Source: Brevibacillus thermoruber 423
GTDB lineage: Bacteria > Bacillota > Bacilli > Brevibacillales > Brevibacillaceae
Direction of reading: 5' to 3'
Length of the DNA stretch: 64,000 nucleotides
Assembly: GCF_000454065.1 (NCBI RefSeq)
Contig: NZ_KE695654.1
Span: 124,836-188,835 of the forward strand
The translations under genes were made by a program, and so were the position numbers. A model generated the notes under the pieces. It had not been told where the DNA came from, did not search any database, and saw only the letters and a list, made by a program, of their open reading frames with translations. Shown piece after piece: positions 18,325 to 27,281 of this stretch (positions are counted from its first letter, which is position 1; each line of letters opens with the position of its first letter).

Positions 18325-19155
18325 CTACGCCTCCCAGACGGACGAGCCGATCCGGGCGATGATCCGCTCCCATGTCGGCAGCGGCTCCGCGTGTGAAGCC
18401 TGGGCGAACGAGCTGCCCTCAAACTGGGACAAATACGCAAACCCGGGCCGCGTCGCCCGATCAGTCAGGTAGGCGGACCGGGTGGCTCCCGGTCTCCGCT
18501 GCCGGTTGAGATGGTGGATGATCATCTCGGCCGGACCGATGCCGATGCCGTGACCGTAGTACTCGCCCCCTCCCAGCACCACCGCGTTTTCTCCCTGCCA
18601 CTCCGGTGTGTTCGGATTGAAGTCGGGGTTTTCAAAATACACAATGTCCCCCGGCAGGAAGGACGTCGTCTGTACCGTTGCCAACCGCAGGTCCTGGTCG
18701 TACCGCCAATCGTACAGGAGCATTCCGGAAAACAGCCGGTCAAAGTCGGACCGCCGAATCGACTGCAGCACGGCGTAATAGATCACGACCACCATCGCCG
18801 TGGCGCACTCCAGCGCATATGCCCGGCCGCGGCGGAAAATATCCTCGATGGCGACGGACGGCGGCACGTTTTCCCGGAGAAGGCACCCGCCGTACTCGGT
18901 TTTGATCCAAAACTCCTCGTTGCACCTCGTCCGTTCGAAGGTGGCGAATGCCAGCCCGCTGTGGGCAAGCGCCACGGCCGATTTCACCAGCCGGTCGCGC
19001 AGCTTCAGTTCAAACCGCAGCACCTGGGCCGAGGGATACGCGTACACGTCCCGACTGCGCGCCATGGCCGTCACAACATCCCGCTGTCCCCCGGATAACG
19101 ACCACGCTCCCAGCAGATCGGACGGATCGACCGGTGAACCCGCGATTGTAATCAT
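18325..19155 (-). CDS. tgl: Protein-glutamine gamma-glutamyltransferase (spore coat transglutaminase)
   Basis: The 276-residue protein matches Bacillus Tgl (about 245 residues) with a slightly longer C-terminus. The catalytic Cys is C117 in AYALECATAMVVVIYYAVL, the acidic residue is in TPEWQGENAVVLGGGEYYGHGIG (about E189), and the His is about H202. Further matches are LPGDIVYFENPDFNP and KTEYGGCLLRENV. Tgl forms isopeptide cross-links in spore coat proteins during sporulation, which supports a spore-forming host. A promoter for the mother-cell sigma factors was not identified with confidence. Confidence 0.93.
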   Translation of the reverse strand: MITIAGSPVDPSDLLGAWSLSGGQRDVVTAMARSRDVYAYPSAQVLRFELKLRDRLVKSAVALAHSGLAFATFERTRCNEEFWIKTEYGGCLLRENVPPSVAIEDIFRRGRAYALECATAMVVVIYYAVLQSIRRSDFDRLFSGMLLYDWRYDQDLRLATVQTTSFLPGDIVYFENPDFNPNTPEWQGENAVVLGGGEYYGHGIGIGPAEMIIHHLNRQRRPGATRSAYLTDRATRPGFAYLSQFEGSSFAQASHAEPLPTWERIIARIGSSVWEA

Positions 19156-19260
19156 GCTATCACCTCTCCCTAACCGGATCCTTGTAAATGTCTATGCGAC
19201 GAGGCGGGGAATATCACCCCCTTCTCCGCTTCGGATCCCGCGTCGAGGTGCGCATTCCCG

Positions 19261-19956
19261 CTAGGCCAGCCACGTCTGAATCACCGGCAGCAGGAGAAAC
19301 GCCCACACCACGGTGATGAGCGCGCCGGCGATCACGGCCAGCGTGGAAGAGCTTCCCTCCAGATCGCCCCGCTCAAACGCCTTGACCATGCCCAGCACAT
19401 GTGCCCCCATGCCGTACATCAGCCCGATCGACACGGGCCGGCGGAGAGCGCAGCGCTTGATGATCGCCGGTGCCATAAAGACGCCCGCAAAACTGGTCAG
19501 CATGCCAAACACGGCCGTCAGCGACGGCACCCCGCCGATCGCCTGCGACAAGCCGACGGCGATCGGCATTGTGATGGAACGGGGGATTACGCTGATTGCC
19601 GCCGTTTCTCCCAGGCCCACGAGCATCGCCGTCGAGACGCCGGCGATGATGGACACCAGCGAACCGGCAGCCAGGCTGCACACAATGATCCGCCAGTTGG
19701 CGGCGAGGATCGTCCAGTTCCGGTACAGAGGGACGGCAAACGCCACCGTCACCACGCCCAGCATCTCGTTTAAAAAGGAGGTGGCTTCACTGTATACCTC
19801 GTAGGGCAGACCGCTGACGGCCAGCACCGCGATCACCGCCGCCGGGGTCAGCACGGCGGGAGAGAACAGCAGACCCGGCCTGCGCCGGTTGAGCCGCTTG
19901 CTGATCCAGTAGAAGAGGACGGTCAGCGGCAAGCTACACACGTTCCACGGAATCAT
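19261..19956 (-). CDS. lrgB: LrgB/CidB family membrane protein
   Basis: ATG 19956 with a G-rich ribosome binding site gives 231 residues in about seven membrane helices. The family signatures are FLNEMLGVVTVAFAVPLY, SVIPRSITMPIAVGLSQAIGG and LMYGMGAHVLGMVKAFERG. LrgB/CidB proteins act with a small LrgA/CidA partner to modulate holin-like control of cell lysis or export of pyruvate or glycolate. It overlaps lrgA by 23 bases, so the pair is translationally coupled. Confidence 0.92.
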   Translation of the reverse strand: MIPWNVCSLPLTVLFYWISKRLNRRRPGLLFSPAVLTPAAVIAVLAVSGLPYEVYSEATSFLNEMLGVVTVAFAVPLYRNWTILAANWRIIVCSLAAGSLVSIIAGVSTAMLVGLGETAAISVIPRSITMPIAVGLSQAIGGVPSLTAVFGMLTSFAGVFMAPAIIKRCALRRPVSIGLMYGMGAHVLGMVKAFERGDLEGSSSTLAVIAGALITVVWAFLLLPVIQTWLA

Positions 19957-20323
19957 GCCGCTCCCCCTCCCCCATCCGGTGCAGCCGCTCGGATACGACA
20001 CCGGTGGCCGCCATCACCAGCGCGGTTCCGCTCAACACGACGACAAGCACCAACAGCCCCTTTGCGCCCAGCAGCCACGGGTACTGCACAATCCCGACGA
20101 TAGCCGGCACGAAGAACAGGATCATGTCGCCAAAGAGCAGCGCCGCTCCCGCTTCCACCCACGTGAGCCGCACCCATCCCGCCTGCAGGGCGAGAAACAG
20201 CAGCAGCAGCCCGATCAGGGAGCCGGGCACGTGCAGGTGGAAAAACGCCGCGATCGCCTTTCCCAACCAGGAAAACAGGAGCAGAAGCAGCAGTTGCGGG
20301 ATCGCCTGCAGCCATTTTTTCAT
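19934..20323 (-). CDS. lrgA: LrgA/CidA family holin-like protein
   Basis: ATG 20323 has GGAGGAGG 9 bases upstream and gives 129 residues with four membrane helices. The family motif LHVPGSLIGLLLLFLAL and LLFGDMILFFVPAIVGIVQY are present. It is the small subunit paired with LrgB. The preceding LysR gene on the same strand ends about 100 bases upstream, in a short gap that probably contains the lrgAB promoter. Confidence 0.92.
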   Translation of the reverse strand: MKKWLQAIPQLLLLLLFSWLGKAIAAFFHLHVPGSLIGLLLLFLALQAGWVRLTWVEAGAALLFGDMILFFVPAIVGIVQYPWLLGAKGLLVLVVVLSGTALVMAATGVVSERLHRMGEGERHDSVERV

Positions 20324-20425
20324 CGAGACCGCCTCCTCCGGACATGTCAAGTGGTTACGTTCATTCTACGCGGTCCCGATTCCATTCGTACAATACATAA
20401 TCGTCATCGAATCGATGCCTGTTGG

Positions 20426-21310
20426 TTATGATGTGAGGTGCTGTTGAACAAAGGCGATAAACGCCCGCGCCGCGTGCGACAAATAGCCGTCCTTGCGGTA
20501 GATCAGCGCGTACTGCCAGTCGATCGGCGGCGAAGAGATGCGGACGGTTTTCAGGAGGCTGTTGTTGAGCCGCCTGGCTACGGAACGGGGAACCAGTGAG
20601 ATGCCCAGCCGGGTCGCGACCATTTCCCCGACGAAATCCCAGAGCGAACTCATGTAGGCGACATGCGGCTCAAACCCGGAGCGCCTGCACGCCTGCCGCA
20701 CCACATCGTGCAGGGCGTACTCCTCGGTGAACAGGATAAACGACTCGTCCTTCAGTTCCGCCAGACTGACCGACTCCCTGCCGGAAAGCCAATGCTCCCG
20801 GTGAACGATGGCAACCAGGTCCTCCGCCGAGAGCGGAACGGCGGCAAATGATTGCGTGTTGACCGGGAGCACCGTCAGCCCGACGTCGATGTGTCCCTGC
20901 TCCACCTGCACCTCCAGCCGCTTGGCGCTGTACTCCCTCATCTCCATGTCGATGCCGGGGTATTCCTGCTTGAACCGGGCAATCACATGGGGCAGCAGAA
21001 ACGACCCGACCGTCGGCATCATGCCGATTTTGACTTTGCCCCGCTGCAGGTTTCTCATCTCGGCGACAGAGGCAGTGAGGCTCTCCATCAACTGAAGCAC
21101 CTTGGTCGCATGCTCGTACACCAGCTCGCCCGCGTCGGTCAGCTCCATCTTCCGGTCGCTCCGATCCAGGAGCGTCACCCCGAGCTCCGCTTCCAGGCTT
21201 TTGATCATCTTGCTGATGGACGGCTGGGAGACGTGCAGGACCTCCGCCGCCCGCGTAAAGCTCCGCTGCTTCACCACTTCGGCAAAATACTGAAGCTGCC
21301 TGATGTCCAT
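20426..21310 (-). CDS. LysR family transcriptional regulator (CidR-like)
   Basis: ATG 21310 with GAGGAGGAGG upstream gives 294 residues. The N-terminal helix-turn-helix (QLQYFAEVVKQRSFTRAAEVLHVSQPSISKMIKSLEAELG) is followed by a type 2 periplasmic-binding-like effector domain (GKVKIGMMPTVGS onward). The gene sits directly before lrgAB on the same strand, as CidR-type activators often neighbour cidABC or lrgAB. The effector is unknown, with acetate-related control in Staphylococcus CidR as the closest precedent. Confidence 0.9.
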   Translation of the reverse strand: MDIRQLQYFAEVVKQRSFTRAAEVLHVSQPSISKMIKSLEAELGVTLLDRSDRKMELTDAGELVYEHATKVLQLMESLTASVAEMRNLQRGKVKIGMMPTVGSFLLPHVIARFKQEYPGIDMEMREYSAKRLEVQVEQGHIDVGLTVLPVNTQSFAAVPLSAEDLVAIVHREHWLSGRESVSLAELKDESFILFTEEYALHDVVRQACRRSGFEPHVAYMSSLWDFVGEMVATRLGISLVPRSVARRLNNSLLKTVRISSPPIDWQYALIYRKDGYLSHAARAFIAFVQQHLTS

Positions 21311-21440
21311 GGCTCTGCCTCCTCCTCGCGCAGCTCGTCTGTCCTTCCAGATTACCACACATGTCCGCGCGCGCAGAAATCCTCCCGCCTCCGGGTCCAT
21401 CTCCCACTTCCCGGGGGGACTCCCGCCGCCTGTCCACGCG

Positions 21441-21471
21441 CAAAAAAACCATCCGATCAGCTCGGATGGTT
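21441..21471 (-). terminator. Intrinsic terminator of metA
   Basis: The stem AACCATCCGA / TCGGATGGTT (21447-21456, 21462-21471) ends on the minus strand in a T run of about seven, 14 bases after the metA stop. Confidence 0.88.
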
Positions 21472-21484
21472 GGCGTCTCCGGCG

Positions 21485-22402
21485 CTAGCGGATGGCGTTC
21501 CAGTCGTACGGCGTTTCCTGGTAGACGTAGTAGTTGAGCCAGTTGGAAAACAGCAGGTTGGCGTGGGCACGCCAGTTTACCACCGGCGGCTGGCTCGGAT
21601 CGTCGTTGGGGAAATAATGTTTGGGGATGGCGATGTCCAAGCCCCTGCTGCGGTCCCGCTCGTACTCGTCCCGCAGCGTCCCCTGGTCGTATTCCGAGTG
21701 GCCGGTGACGAAGATCTGCCGGCCGTCCTTGGTGGCCACGATGTAGACGCCCGCCTCCTCCGACTCGGAGAGAATCTCCAGTTCCGCCACCTTTTCGATG
21801 TCCTCCCGCCGATTTTCCGTATGGCGCGAGTGGGGGATGTGGAACACGCTGTCAAACCCCCGGAACAGCTTGACGTTTGGCTTGTTCACCGTGTGCGCAA
21901 AGACGCCGAACAGCTTCTCGGGCAGCGGGTGCTTGGGCACGCCGAAATGATGGTACAGGCCCGCCTGCGCCCCCCAGCAGATGTGCAGCGTGGAGGTGAC
22001 GTTGGTCAGCTTCCAGTCGAGAATCTGCTGCAGTTCCTTCCAGTAGGTGACCTCGTGAAACGGAAGCTGTTCGACCGGCGCGCCGGTGATGATCATGCCG
22101 TCAAACTTCTCGTCCTTGATTTCATCAAATGTCTTGTAAAACGTGGACAGGTGCTCTTCCGAGGTGTTCTTGGAGGTGTGGCTGCCGGGATGGAGCAGAA
22201 CGATTTCCACCTGCAGCGGCGTGTTCCCCAAAAGGCGGAGCAACTGCGTTTCCGTCGTCTGTTTGACCGGCATCAGGTTCAGGATGACGATGCGCAGCGG
22301 CCGAATGTCCTGCGTAAAGGCCCTGCTCTCCTTCATCACAAAAATGTTTTCATTGGCCAATATCTCCGTTGCCGGCAGTTCGTCAGGCAATTTGATTGGC
22401 AT
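21485..22402 (-). CDS. metA: Homoserine O-acetyltransferase (MetA type)
   Basis: The 305-residue protein is full length for MetA. The nucleophile is C142 ([16 protein letters not shown]), and the catalytic His is in VTGHSEYD. Residue 111 is Glu in [10 protein letters not shown], the residue linked to acetyl-CoA use in Bacillus MetA, whereas E. coli has Gly there and uses succinyl-CoA. It therefore probably makes O-acetylhomoserine for methionine synthesis. ATG 22402 has AAGGGGGA 5 bases upstream. No S-box riboswitch is visible before it. The cystine transporter gene lies upstream on the same strand. Confidence 0.93.
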   Translation of the reverse strand: MPIKLPDELPATEILANENIFVMKESRAFTQDIRPLRIVILNLMPVKQTTETQLLRLLGNTPLQVEIVLLHPGSHTSKNTSEEHLSTFYKTFDEIKDEKFDGMIITGAPVEQLPFHEVTYWKELQQILDWKLTNVTSTLHICWGAQAGLYHHFGVPKHPLPEKLFGVFAHTVNKPNVKLFRGFDSVFHIPHSRHTENRREDIEKVAELEILSESEEAGVYIVATKDGRQIFVTGHSEYDQGTLRDEYERDRSRGLDIAIPKHYFPNDDPSQPPVVNWRAHANLLFSNWLNYYVYQETPYDWNAIR

Positions 22403-22530
22403 GCTTCTCCCCCTTCCGTCCGTCGCAGTGATGTCTGCCAGACAATAATCCGACAAATTCGACAAGTATACTTTTCTTTCCTGCTTCCAGCATAGGATCC
22501 AGGAAAGAAAATGATGACAATCTGCGCAGC

Positions 22531-22561
22531 AAAAAACCCCTGACCACATGCGGGTCAGGGG
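22531..22561 (-). terminator. Intrinsic terminator of tcyP
   Basis: A 9-base stem (CCCCTGACC / GGTCAGGGG, 22537-22545 and 22553-22561) is followed on the minus strand by six T. Confidence 0.88.
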
Positions 22562-22625
22562 CGATGCCATGTTCGAGCCCAAACGCGGCTCCCTTTTCTC
22601 TTTGCGGCAGACCGGCGTGTACGGG

Positions 22626-24014
22626 TCACGCCTCCGCCGGCTGCTGTTTCGTTCCGTTGAACACGCCGGAATCCAGCTCTCCCGTCACTTTGCTGGTGAG
22701 CAGGCCCGCCGTCATGCTGCCGCTTACGTTGAGAGCCGTCCGGCCCATGTCGATGAGCGGCTCGACGGAGATCAGCAAACCGACGATCGCCACCGGCAGA
22801 TTCATCGTCGACAGCACCATCAGGGCGGCAAATGTCGCACCGCCGCCCACTCCCGCCACTCCGAACGAACTGAGGGCAACAACGAGAATGAGCGTCAGAA
22901 TGAACGACGGCGTCAGCGGGTCGACGCCAGCAGCCGGAGCCGCCATCACGGCCAGCATCGCCGGATAGATCCCCGCGCAGCCGTTTTGGCCGATGGACAG
23001 TCCGAACGACCCGGCGAAGTTGGCAATTCCCTCCGGCACGCCCAGTTGGTCCGTCTGCGTCTTGACGTTAAGCGGCAGCGTACCCGCGCTGGTCCGGGAC
23101 GTAAAGGCGAATGTCAGCACGGGCAGCGCCTTCTTGACATAGGTGACCGGATTCAATCCCGCGAGAGCCAGCAGGAGCAAATGAACGGCAAACATGACGA
23201 GCAGGGCCGCATACGACGCCACGACAAATTTTCCCAGGTTCCAGATGGCTTCGTAGTCGCTGGTGGCGGCCACCCGTGTCATGATGGCCAGCACGCCGTA
23301 TGGCGTCAGGCGCAAAATGAGCGTCACCACCCTCATCAAGACCGTGTAGAACGTGTCGACGATGCCGGCGAATTGTTCGGCGTGTTCGGGATGCTTCCGC
23401 TTCACTCCCAAAAACGCCAGGCCGATGATCGCGGCAAAGATGACGACGGCGATCGTCGACGTCGGGCGTGCTCCCGTGAGATCCAGGAACGGATTGGCCG
23501 GCAGCAGCTCCAGGATTTTTTGCGGCAGCGTCATGGTTTGGAGCTCGCCCAGCTTCTGCTCCACCTGCTCGATGCGCGCGGTCTCCGCTTCTCCCTGCTG
23601 AAGCTGCACGCCGTCCAGATCGAACGCGAATGTGAAGCCAATCCCGATGGCCGCAGCCACTGCGGTCGTGCCCACCAGGATGCCGAGAATCAGCGTGCTG
23701 ATCCTCCCGATGTTCGCGGACAGCTTCATTCTGGTAAAGGCAGCCAGAATGGAAAGAAAGACCAGCGGCATGACAATCATTTGCAGCAGTTTGACATAGC
23801 CTTTCCCCACAATGTTGAACCAGTCGATCGACGTCTGCAGTACGTCCGACTTGATTCCGTAAACAGCCTGCAGGATCAGTCCGAATGCGATCCCTGCCCC
23901 CAGAGCGGCAAAGACGCGTTTGGAAAACGACACATGCTTCTTCTGCATGGCGTACAATCCGGCCATCAACAGCAGCATGAACACGATGTTTACGATGGAC
24001 AACAACGTCAGCAT
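22626..24014 (-). CDS. tcyP: L-cystine symporter (TcyP type, DAACS family)
   Basis: The 462-residue protein belongs to the dicarboxylate/amino acid:cation symporter family and is closest to B. subtilis TcyP. Evidence is eight or more membrane helices, [18 protein letters not shown], the long extracellular loop ([25 protein letters not shown]), [34 protein letters not shown], and the transport-site region [26 protein letters not shown]. It imports cystine with sodium or protons. It precedes metA on the same strand but has its own terminator. Confidence 0.93.
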   Translation of the reverse strand: MLTLLSIVNIVFMLLLMAGLYAMQKKHVSFSKRVFAALGAGIAFGLILQAVYGIKSDVLQTSIDWFNIVGKGYVKLLQMIVMPLVFLSILAAFTRMKLSANIGRISTLILGILVGTTAVAAAIGIGFTFAFDLDGVQLQQGEAETARIEQVEQKLGELQTMTLPQKILELLPANPFLDLTGARPTSTIAVVIFAAIIGLAFLGVKRKHPEHAEQFAGIVDTFYTVLMRVVTLILRLTPYGVLAIMTRVAATSDYEAIWNLGKFVVASYAALLVMFAVHLLLLALAGLNPVTYVKKALPVLTFAFTSRTSAGTLPLNVKTQTDQLGVPEGIANFAGSFGLSIGQNGCAGIYPAMLAVMAAPAAGVDPLTPSFILTLILVVALSSFGVAGVGGGATFAALMVLSTMNLPVAIVGLLISVEPLIDMGRTALNVSGSMTAGLLTSKVTGELDSGVFNGTKQQPAEA

Positions 24015-24197
24015 GATTCTCCCCCCGATTGGCCAGCATGAATTCCGAATTCCGTTCCGATGTGGAACAATACATTTATATGACACAAATACCGATGGGT
24101 CAAGTGGGGTTTGCACCTCAGATGCACCCGCATCACCAAACGCCCGCGCCAACGTCCGAAATGGGCAGAAACCGGATTGACGGCAAAGGTTTCCATC

Positions 24198-24234
24198 GGT
24201 TATTTTATAACCAACGGTTACTAACCAATGGTTA
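24198..24234 (+). promoter_or_regulatory. Probable TetR operator: three overlapping palindromes
   Basis: GGTTATTTTATAACC (24198-24212) overlaps TAACCAACGGTTA (24208-24220), and a further copy TAACCAATGGTTA (24222-24234) follows one base later. The two 13-base palindromes are 14 bases apart. They sit 38 bases before the TetR start codon and are well placed for autoregulation. Confidence 0.75.
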
Positions 24235-24271
24235 CAATAGAGCGGATCACGACGAAGGAGCGAGAATCCCC

Positions 24272-24910
24272 ATGCCGAACAGACAGGAAATCCGTTCCGA
24301 TGAAACCCGACGGGCGATTTTGGCAGCGGCCGGAACGCTGTTTGCCGAACGCGGTTTTGACGCCGTGACCATGCGGGAGATCGCCAGGACGGCCGGATGC
24401 TCCCACACGACCATCTACCTGTACTTCAAAGACAAAGAGGCGCTGCTTCACCATCTCTCCATGGAGCCGCTGCAATCCCTGCACCGGCAGATGGAGGCAG
24501 TCCTGCGCGACCGGACGCTCGCTCCCGCAGACAGCCTGCAGGCGGTTACCCGGGCATTCGTCCGCTTTTGTCTCGCGAACCGGAACATGTACACGATTTT
24601 TTTCATGGCGAAAGCGTCCCGCGTCGACGAGGAGACGCCGGCGCTGGAGGTGCAGCAGATTCGGAACCGGTTGTTCGGCCTGCTCAGGCAGGCGGTCCGG
24701 GCGTGTCTGCCGCCGGATACGCCGGACGACCGGGTGCTGGCCTACACCCGCATCTATTTCTTTACCCTGCACGGGATCATCGGGACGTACACCCATTCCG
24801 ACGAGCCGCTCGACCACCTGCTGGAGCGGCTGGAACCCACGTTTGACCTCGCCTGGGAAGTCATGCTGGCCGGATTTCACCAAACCGCGACAAAAGGAAG
24901 TGGTGCGTAG
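24272..24910 (+). CDS. TetR/AcrR family transcriptional regulator
   Basis: ATG 24272 with AAGGAG 11 bases upstream gives 212 residues. The N-terminal helix-turn-helix is RRAILAAAGTLFAERGFDAVTMREIARTAGCSHTTIYLYFKDKEALLHHL. The C-terminal ligand domain resembles TetR_C_13-type regulators and is mostly helical. Palindromic operators lie just upstream. The next gene starts at the base following its stop, so the two are one operon and the regulator probably controls the hydrolase. Its ligand is unknown. Confidence 0.9.
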   Translation: MPNRQEIRSDETRRAILAAAGTLFAERGFDAVTMREIARTAGCSHTTIYLYFKDKEALLHHLSMEPLQSLHRQMEAVLRDRTLAPADSLQAVTRAFVRFCLANRNMYTIFFMAKASRVDEETPALEVQQIRNRLFGLLRQAVRACLPPDTPDDRVLAYTRIYFFTLHGIIGTYTHSDEPLDHLLERLEPTFDLAWEVMLAGFHQTATKGSGA

Positions 24911-25576
24911 ATGAAGGTGGAACAAATCTCCGAGCACATTTGGAGCCTCAAATCGTGGCTGCTGATCCCCGTGCGCGTCTGGGTCGTCACCGCTGACGAC
25001 GGAGTCACGCTGGTCGACGCCGGCCTTCCGTTCATGACCACCGGCATTTTGCGGTTTATCGACAGTTTGAACGCCGGTCCGCTGCAGCGCATCCTGCTCA
25101 CGCACGGCCATTCCGACCACGTGGGGGCGATCAGGGGGATTCTGGACAGATACGCAGTTCCCGTATACGCACACCGCATCGAGATTCCCTACATGGAAGG
25201 GGCGCTTCCGTATCCCCGCCGCAAGAAACCGGCGCGCAGCGTCGCCAAAGGACTGGCGGCACCGCTCGCCGAAAGCCCGGACGGCCAGCTCGAACCAATC
25301 GCCGGCCTGAAGCCCTATCTGACCCCCGGCCACTCTCCCGGTCACGTCGTCTACTATCACGAGCAGGACCGCGTGCTGCTCGCCGGCGACCTGTTTACCT
25401 CCAAAAACGGACAGCTCCGCCGACCGATGCCGATGTTCACGGCTGACATGGCGGAAGCGGTGAAAAGCAGCGCCATTGTGCAGGAGCTGATGCCCAGGCG
25501 GCTGGAAGTTTGTCACAGCGGACCGGTGTTTGCGGCCGGGGAGCAGGTGGCGGAGTATATGCGCATGTACGGGTAA
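24911..25576 (+). CDS. Metallo-beta-lactamase-fold hydrolase
   Basis: The 221-residue protein has the MBL metal motif THGHSDH, further ligands in TPGHSPGHVVYYHEQD and LLAGDLF, and a C-terminal His in LEVCHSGPVF. The N-terminus (ISEHIWSLKSWLLIPVRVWVVTADDGVTLVDAGLP) is typical of cytoplasmic MBL-fold hydrolases. The substrate cannot be named; glyoxalase II-like, lactonase and others remain possible. It abuts the TetR gene with no gap, and AAGGAAG upstream serves as the ribosome binding site. Confidence 0.88.
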   Translation: MKVEQISEHIWSLKSWLLIPVRVWVVTADDGVTLVDAGLPFMTTGILRFIDSLNAGPLQRILLTHGHSDHVGAIRGILDRYAVPVYAHRIEIPYMEGALPYPRRKKPARSVAKGLAAPLAESPDGQLEPIAGLKPYLTPGHSPGHVVYYHEQDRVLLAGDLFTSKNGQLRRPMPMFTADMAEAVKSSAIVQELMPRRLEVCHSGPVFAAGEQVAEYMRMYG

Positions 25577-25591
25577 AGCCGCGCAAGAAAA

Positions 25592-25660
25592 AGGAGGGGC
25601 ATCCCCCCTCCTCAGTGTGTAGACAAAGTGACTGCTGGGGGGAGAAGCACGTTTCCGGCA
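25592..25660 (+). repeat. Dispersed intergenic repeat, copy A (partial, diverged)
   Basis: GGGCATCCCCCCTCCTCAG...GGAGAAGCACGTTTCC resembles the reverse complement of the end of copy B over about 60 bases. It begins right after the MBL gene. Confidence 0.6.
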
Positions 25661-25766
25661 TCCGCTCCGTGCTTTACCCACCGAACACAAGCTAACGCTC
25701 GCGTTCGGCGGGGCCCAGTCAACGCCCAGCCGGGAAGCAGAGACTGCCCGCTCCGCACCGATTTGC

Positions 25767-25942
25767 GGGGGATCGCCAAAGCCGCATCGCTTTGCAGCCC
25801 ATTCAGAGGTGGCGCTCCTTTTTCCCGCAAATCGCTGCTCCGCTCGGTTGGGCTCACAAGTCGCTCTGCCTGGAAACATGCTTCTCCTTCGATACAATCG
25901 GTTTGCCTACAGTCTGAAGAGGGGGATGCCCCTCCGTTCATG
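25767..25942 (-). repeat. Dispersed intergenic repeat, copy B
   Basis: About 150 bases match copy C (18172-18318) in reverse orientation with few differences, running from GGGGGATCGCCAAAG to ATCGGTTTGCC; the remainder ends with GGGATGCCCCTCC. It ends 18 bases before the DoxX stop codon. Confidence 0.85.
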
Positions 25943-25960
25943 GTCTCACCGGTGCAATCG

Positions 25961-26374
25961 CTACGCCCGCTGCTCCGCTTCCTTGGACCGCCCAAGGAAC
26001 AGGTTGTCCAGCGCAAGCGCCGGGCTGCCGCTGATCAGCAGGTGCAGCCCCATCGCCATCAGGGCCACGTCCAATTCGTACCCGCCGAGAAATCCGCCTT
26101 TCAGCTTTACGGTAACAATCGCGCCCAGCATGATGACGACGAAAGCCCCGGCGATGATCCGCGTGCCCAGGCCAAGCACCAGGAAGATGCCGCCGATCCC
26201 TTCGAGAAACGCCACGACATAGGCCAGAAAGCCGGGGATGCCGACGCTTTCAAAGAACCCTGCCGTCTTGTCGAGGCCGCCTTGAAACTTCTGCAGGCCA
26301 TGCGCAAAAAAGATAACCCCCAGCACCACGCGAACAATGAAAGAGCCGAATCCGTTTTGTTGAATCATCGCCAT
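25961..26374 (-). CDS. DoxX family membrane protein
   Basis: The 137-residue protein has four membrane helices and DoxX signatures: FIVRVVLGVIFFAHGLQKFQGG, IGGIFLVLGLGTRIIAGAFVVIMLGAIVTVK, YELDVALMAMGLHLLISG. Family members are linked to quinone or thiol redox chemistry at the membrane, but many are uncharacterised. A BlaI-type operator lies 20 bases before the start codon, indicating that the downstream BlaI/M56 pair regulates it. Confidence 0.9.
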   Translation of the reverse strand: MAMIQQNGFGSFIVRVVLGVIFFAHGLQKFQGGLDKTAGFFESVGIPGFLAYVVAFLEGIGGIFLVLGLGTRIIAGAFVVIMLGAIVTVKLKGGFLGGYELDVALMAMGLHLLISGSPALALDNLFLGRSKEAEQRA

Positions 26375-26393
26375 TCCCTCCCATGATTTTCTA

Positions 26394-26408
26394 ACTACAA
26401 CCTGTAGT
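26394..26408. promoter_or_regulatory. BlaI/MecI-type operator upstream of doxX
   Basis: ACTACA-ACC-TGTAGT is a perfect 6-3-6 palindrome with the TACA/TGTA core of BlaI/MecI/CopY-family sites, and it matches the site in front of the blaI-like gene at 27711-27727. Confidence 0.8.
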
Positions 26409-26426
26409 GTAAGCAGCCAAAAAAAT

Positions 26427-27278
26427 TCAGGAGAATTCGATCAGAAACAGGGAACACAGCAAAAGCAGCACCTGCACCGAAATCATCGTCGGCGCAAACG
26501 GCAGCCTCAACGGAATGTCCATGTCCGGGTCGAGCAGCCGCAGGATCCGGTAGTTAATCGACGTGTCGGAAAAGGAGACGGCAGCCTGCACCGGAGCCGT
26601 TCGTCCGTATTTCAGCATTTTGACCAGGGCGCCTCCCAGGTCCTGCCCCGATCCCAGCCGGTTCACCGCGTAATGGTCCGCCAGCACTTCCCTGGCGATG
26701 TTGTAGTGATGTCTGAACCATTTGAGGATCGGCAGGTACCACATCACCGCAGCGACCAGGGACAAGACGAACGTTTTGACCGGGTCCCGATGCTTTTGAT
26801 GAAACATTTCGTGATAGATGACCGCTTTCAGCTCGTTGTGGTCAAGCAGCTTCACCAACCCGGTGGAGAGGATAATGCGGGGCTTCCACATGCCCATCGT
26901 AAAGGCAACCGGTGCCGGGTGTTCCACCACCAGAATCGCCTCTTCCCCCCTGCTGCCGCAAAACGCTTGATTGAGCGCGGTGCAGTGCCCTTCATGCCGA
27001 AGATGCCGTAATCGCTTATAGGTTCTCGCGGAGAGGACGATCTGCCTGACGAGCGCAGCGACCAGGAAGAACAGCGTATAAAAGACCAAAGCGTCGAGGA
27101 CGTAGGCGAGTTCAGGAATAAAGTACGTCCGAATCAACGCGGAGCATACGTCCACCAGGTTGAAATGCAGGTCCCACCCGGCCAGCACCTTCATCGCGTA
27201 CAAGCCCATTTGAACGAGCAGGACACCTGCAATCAGTACCGACGAGCCAAACATCACCTTTGATCGCTTTTCCCACAT
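26427..27278 (-). CDS. M56 family (BlaR1/MecR1-like) membrane metallopeptidase
   Basis: The 283-residue protein has several N-terminal membrane helices and a cytoplasmic zinc-protease domain with HExxH as VIYHEMFHQKHRDP and a third ligand region (AREVLADHYAVNRLG). It also has the M56 features VEHPAPVAFTMGMWKPRIILSTGLVKLL. It lacks the extracellular penicillin-binding sensor domain of BlaR1, so it probably senses something else through its short loops. It presumably inactivates the adjacent BlaI-like repressor. Only 3 bases separate it from that gene. Confidence 0.9.
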   Translation of the reverse strand: MWEKRSKVMFGSSVLIAGVLLVQMGLYAMKVLAGWDLHFNLVDVCSALIRTYFIPELAYVLDALVFYTLFFLVAALVRQIVLSARTYKRLRHLRHEGHCTALNQAFCGSRGEEAILVVEHPAPVAFTMGMWKPRIILSTGLVKLLDHNELKAVIYHEMFHQKHRDPVKTFVLSLVAAVMWYLPILKWFRHHYNIAREVLADHYAVNRLGSGQDLGGALVKMLKYGRTAPVQAAVSFSDTSINYRILRLLDPDMDIPLRLPFAPTMISVQVLLLLCSLFLIEFS

Positions 27279-27281
27279 CGC

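Larger units (their letters stand above)
25577..25960. other. 384-base intergenic region with two inverted repeat copies
   Basis: The gap between the convergent MBL and DoxX genes holds no credible gene. Its ORFs (for example a 134-residue minus-strand frame) are Ser/Arg-rich and without homology. It contains repeat copy A at the left and copy B at the right in opposite orientation, with about 100 bases between them. Confidence 0.75.

Noticed and set aside
22403-22530. S-box (SAM) riboswitch or T-box before metA
   Set aside because: The leader is about 128 bases long and I found no S-box core sequence, T-box bulge sequence or antiterminator pair. The only strong hairpin belongs to the tcyP terminator.
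24030-24062. CymR-like site before tcyP (two GGAATT on the minus strand)
   Set aside because: The GGAATT repeats are present, but the rest of the CymR consensus is not convincing and the spacing from a promoter is unclear.
25612-26016. Minus-strand 134-codon frame between the MBL and DoxX genes
   Set aside because: It runs through both repeat copies and overlaps the 3' end of doxX in another frame. It has no ribosome binding site and no recognisable domain.
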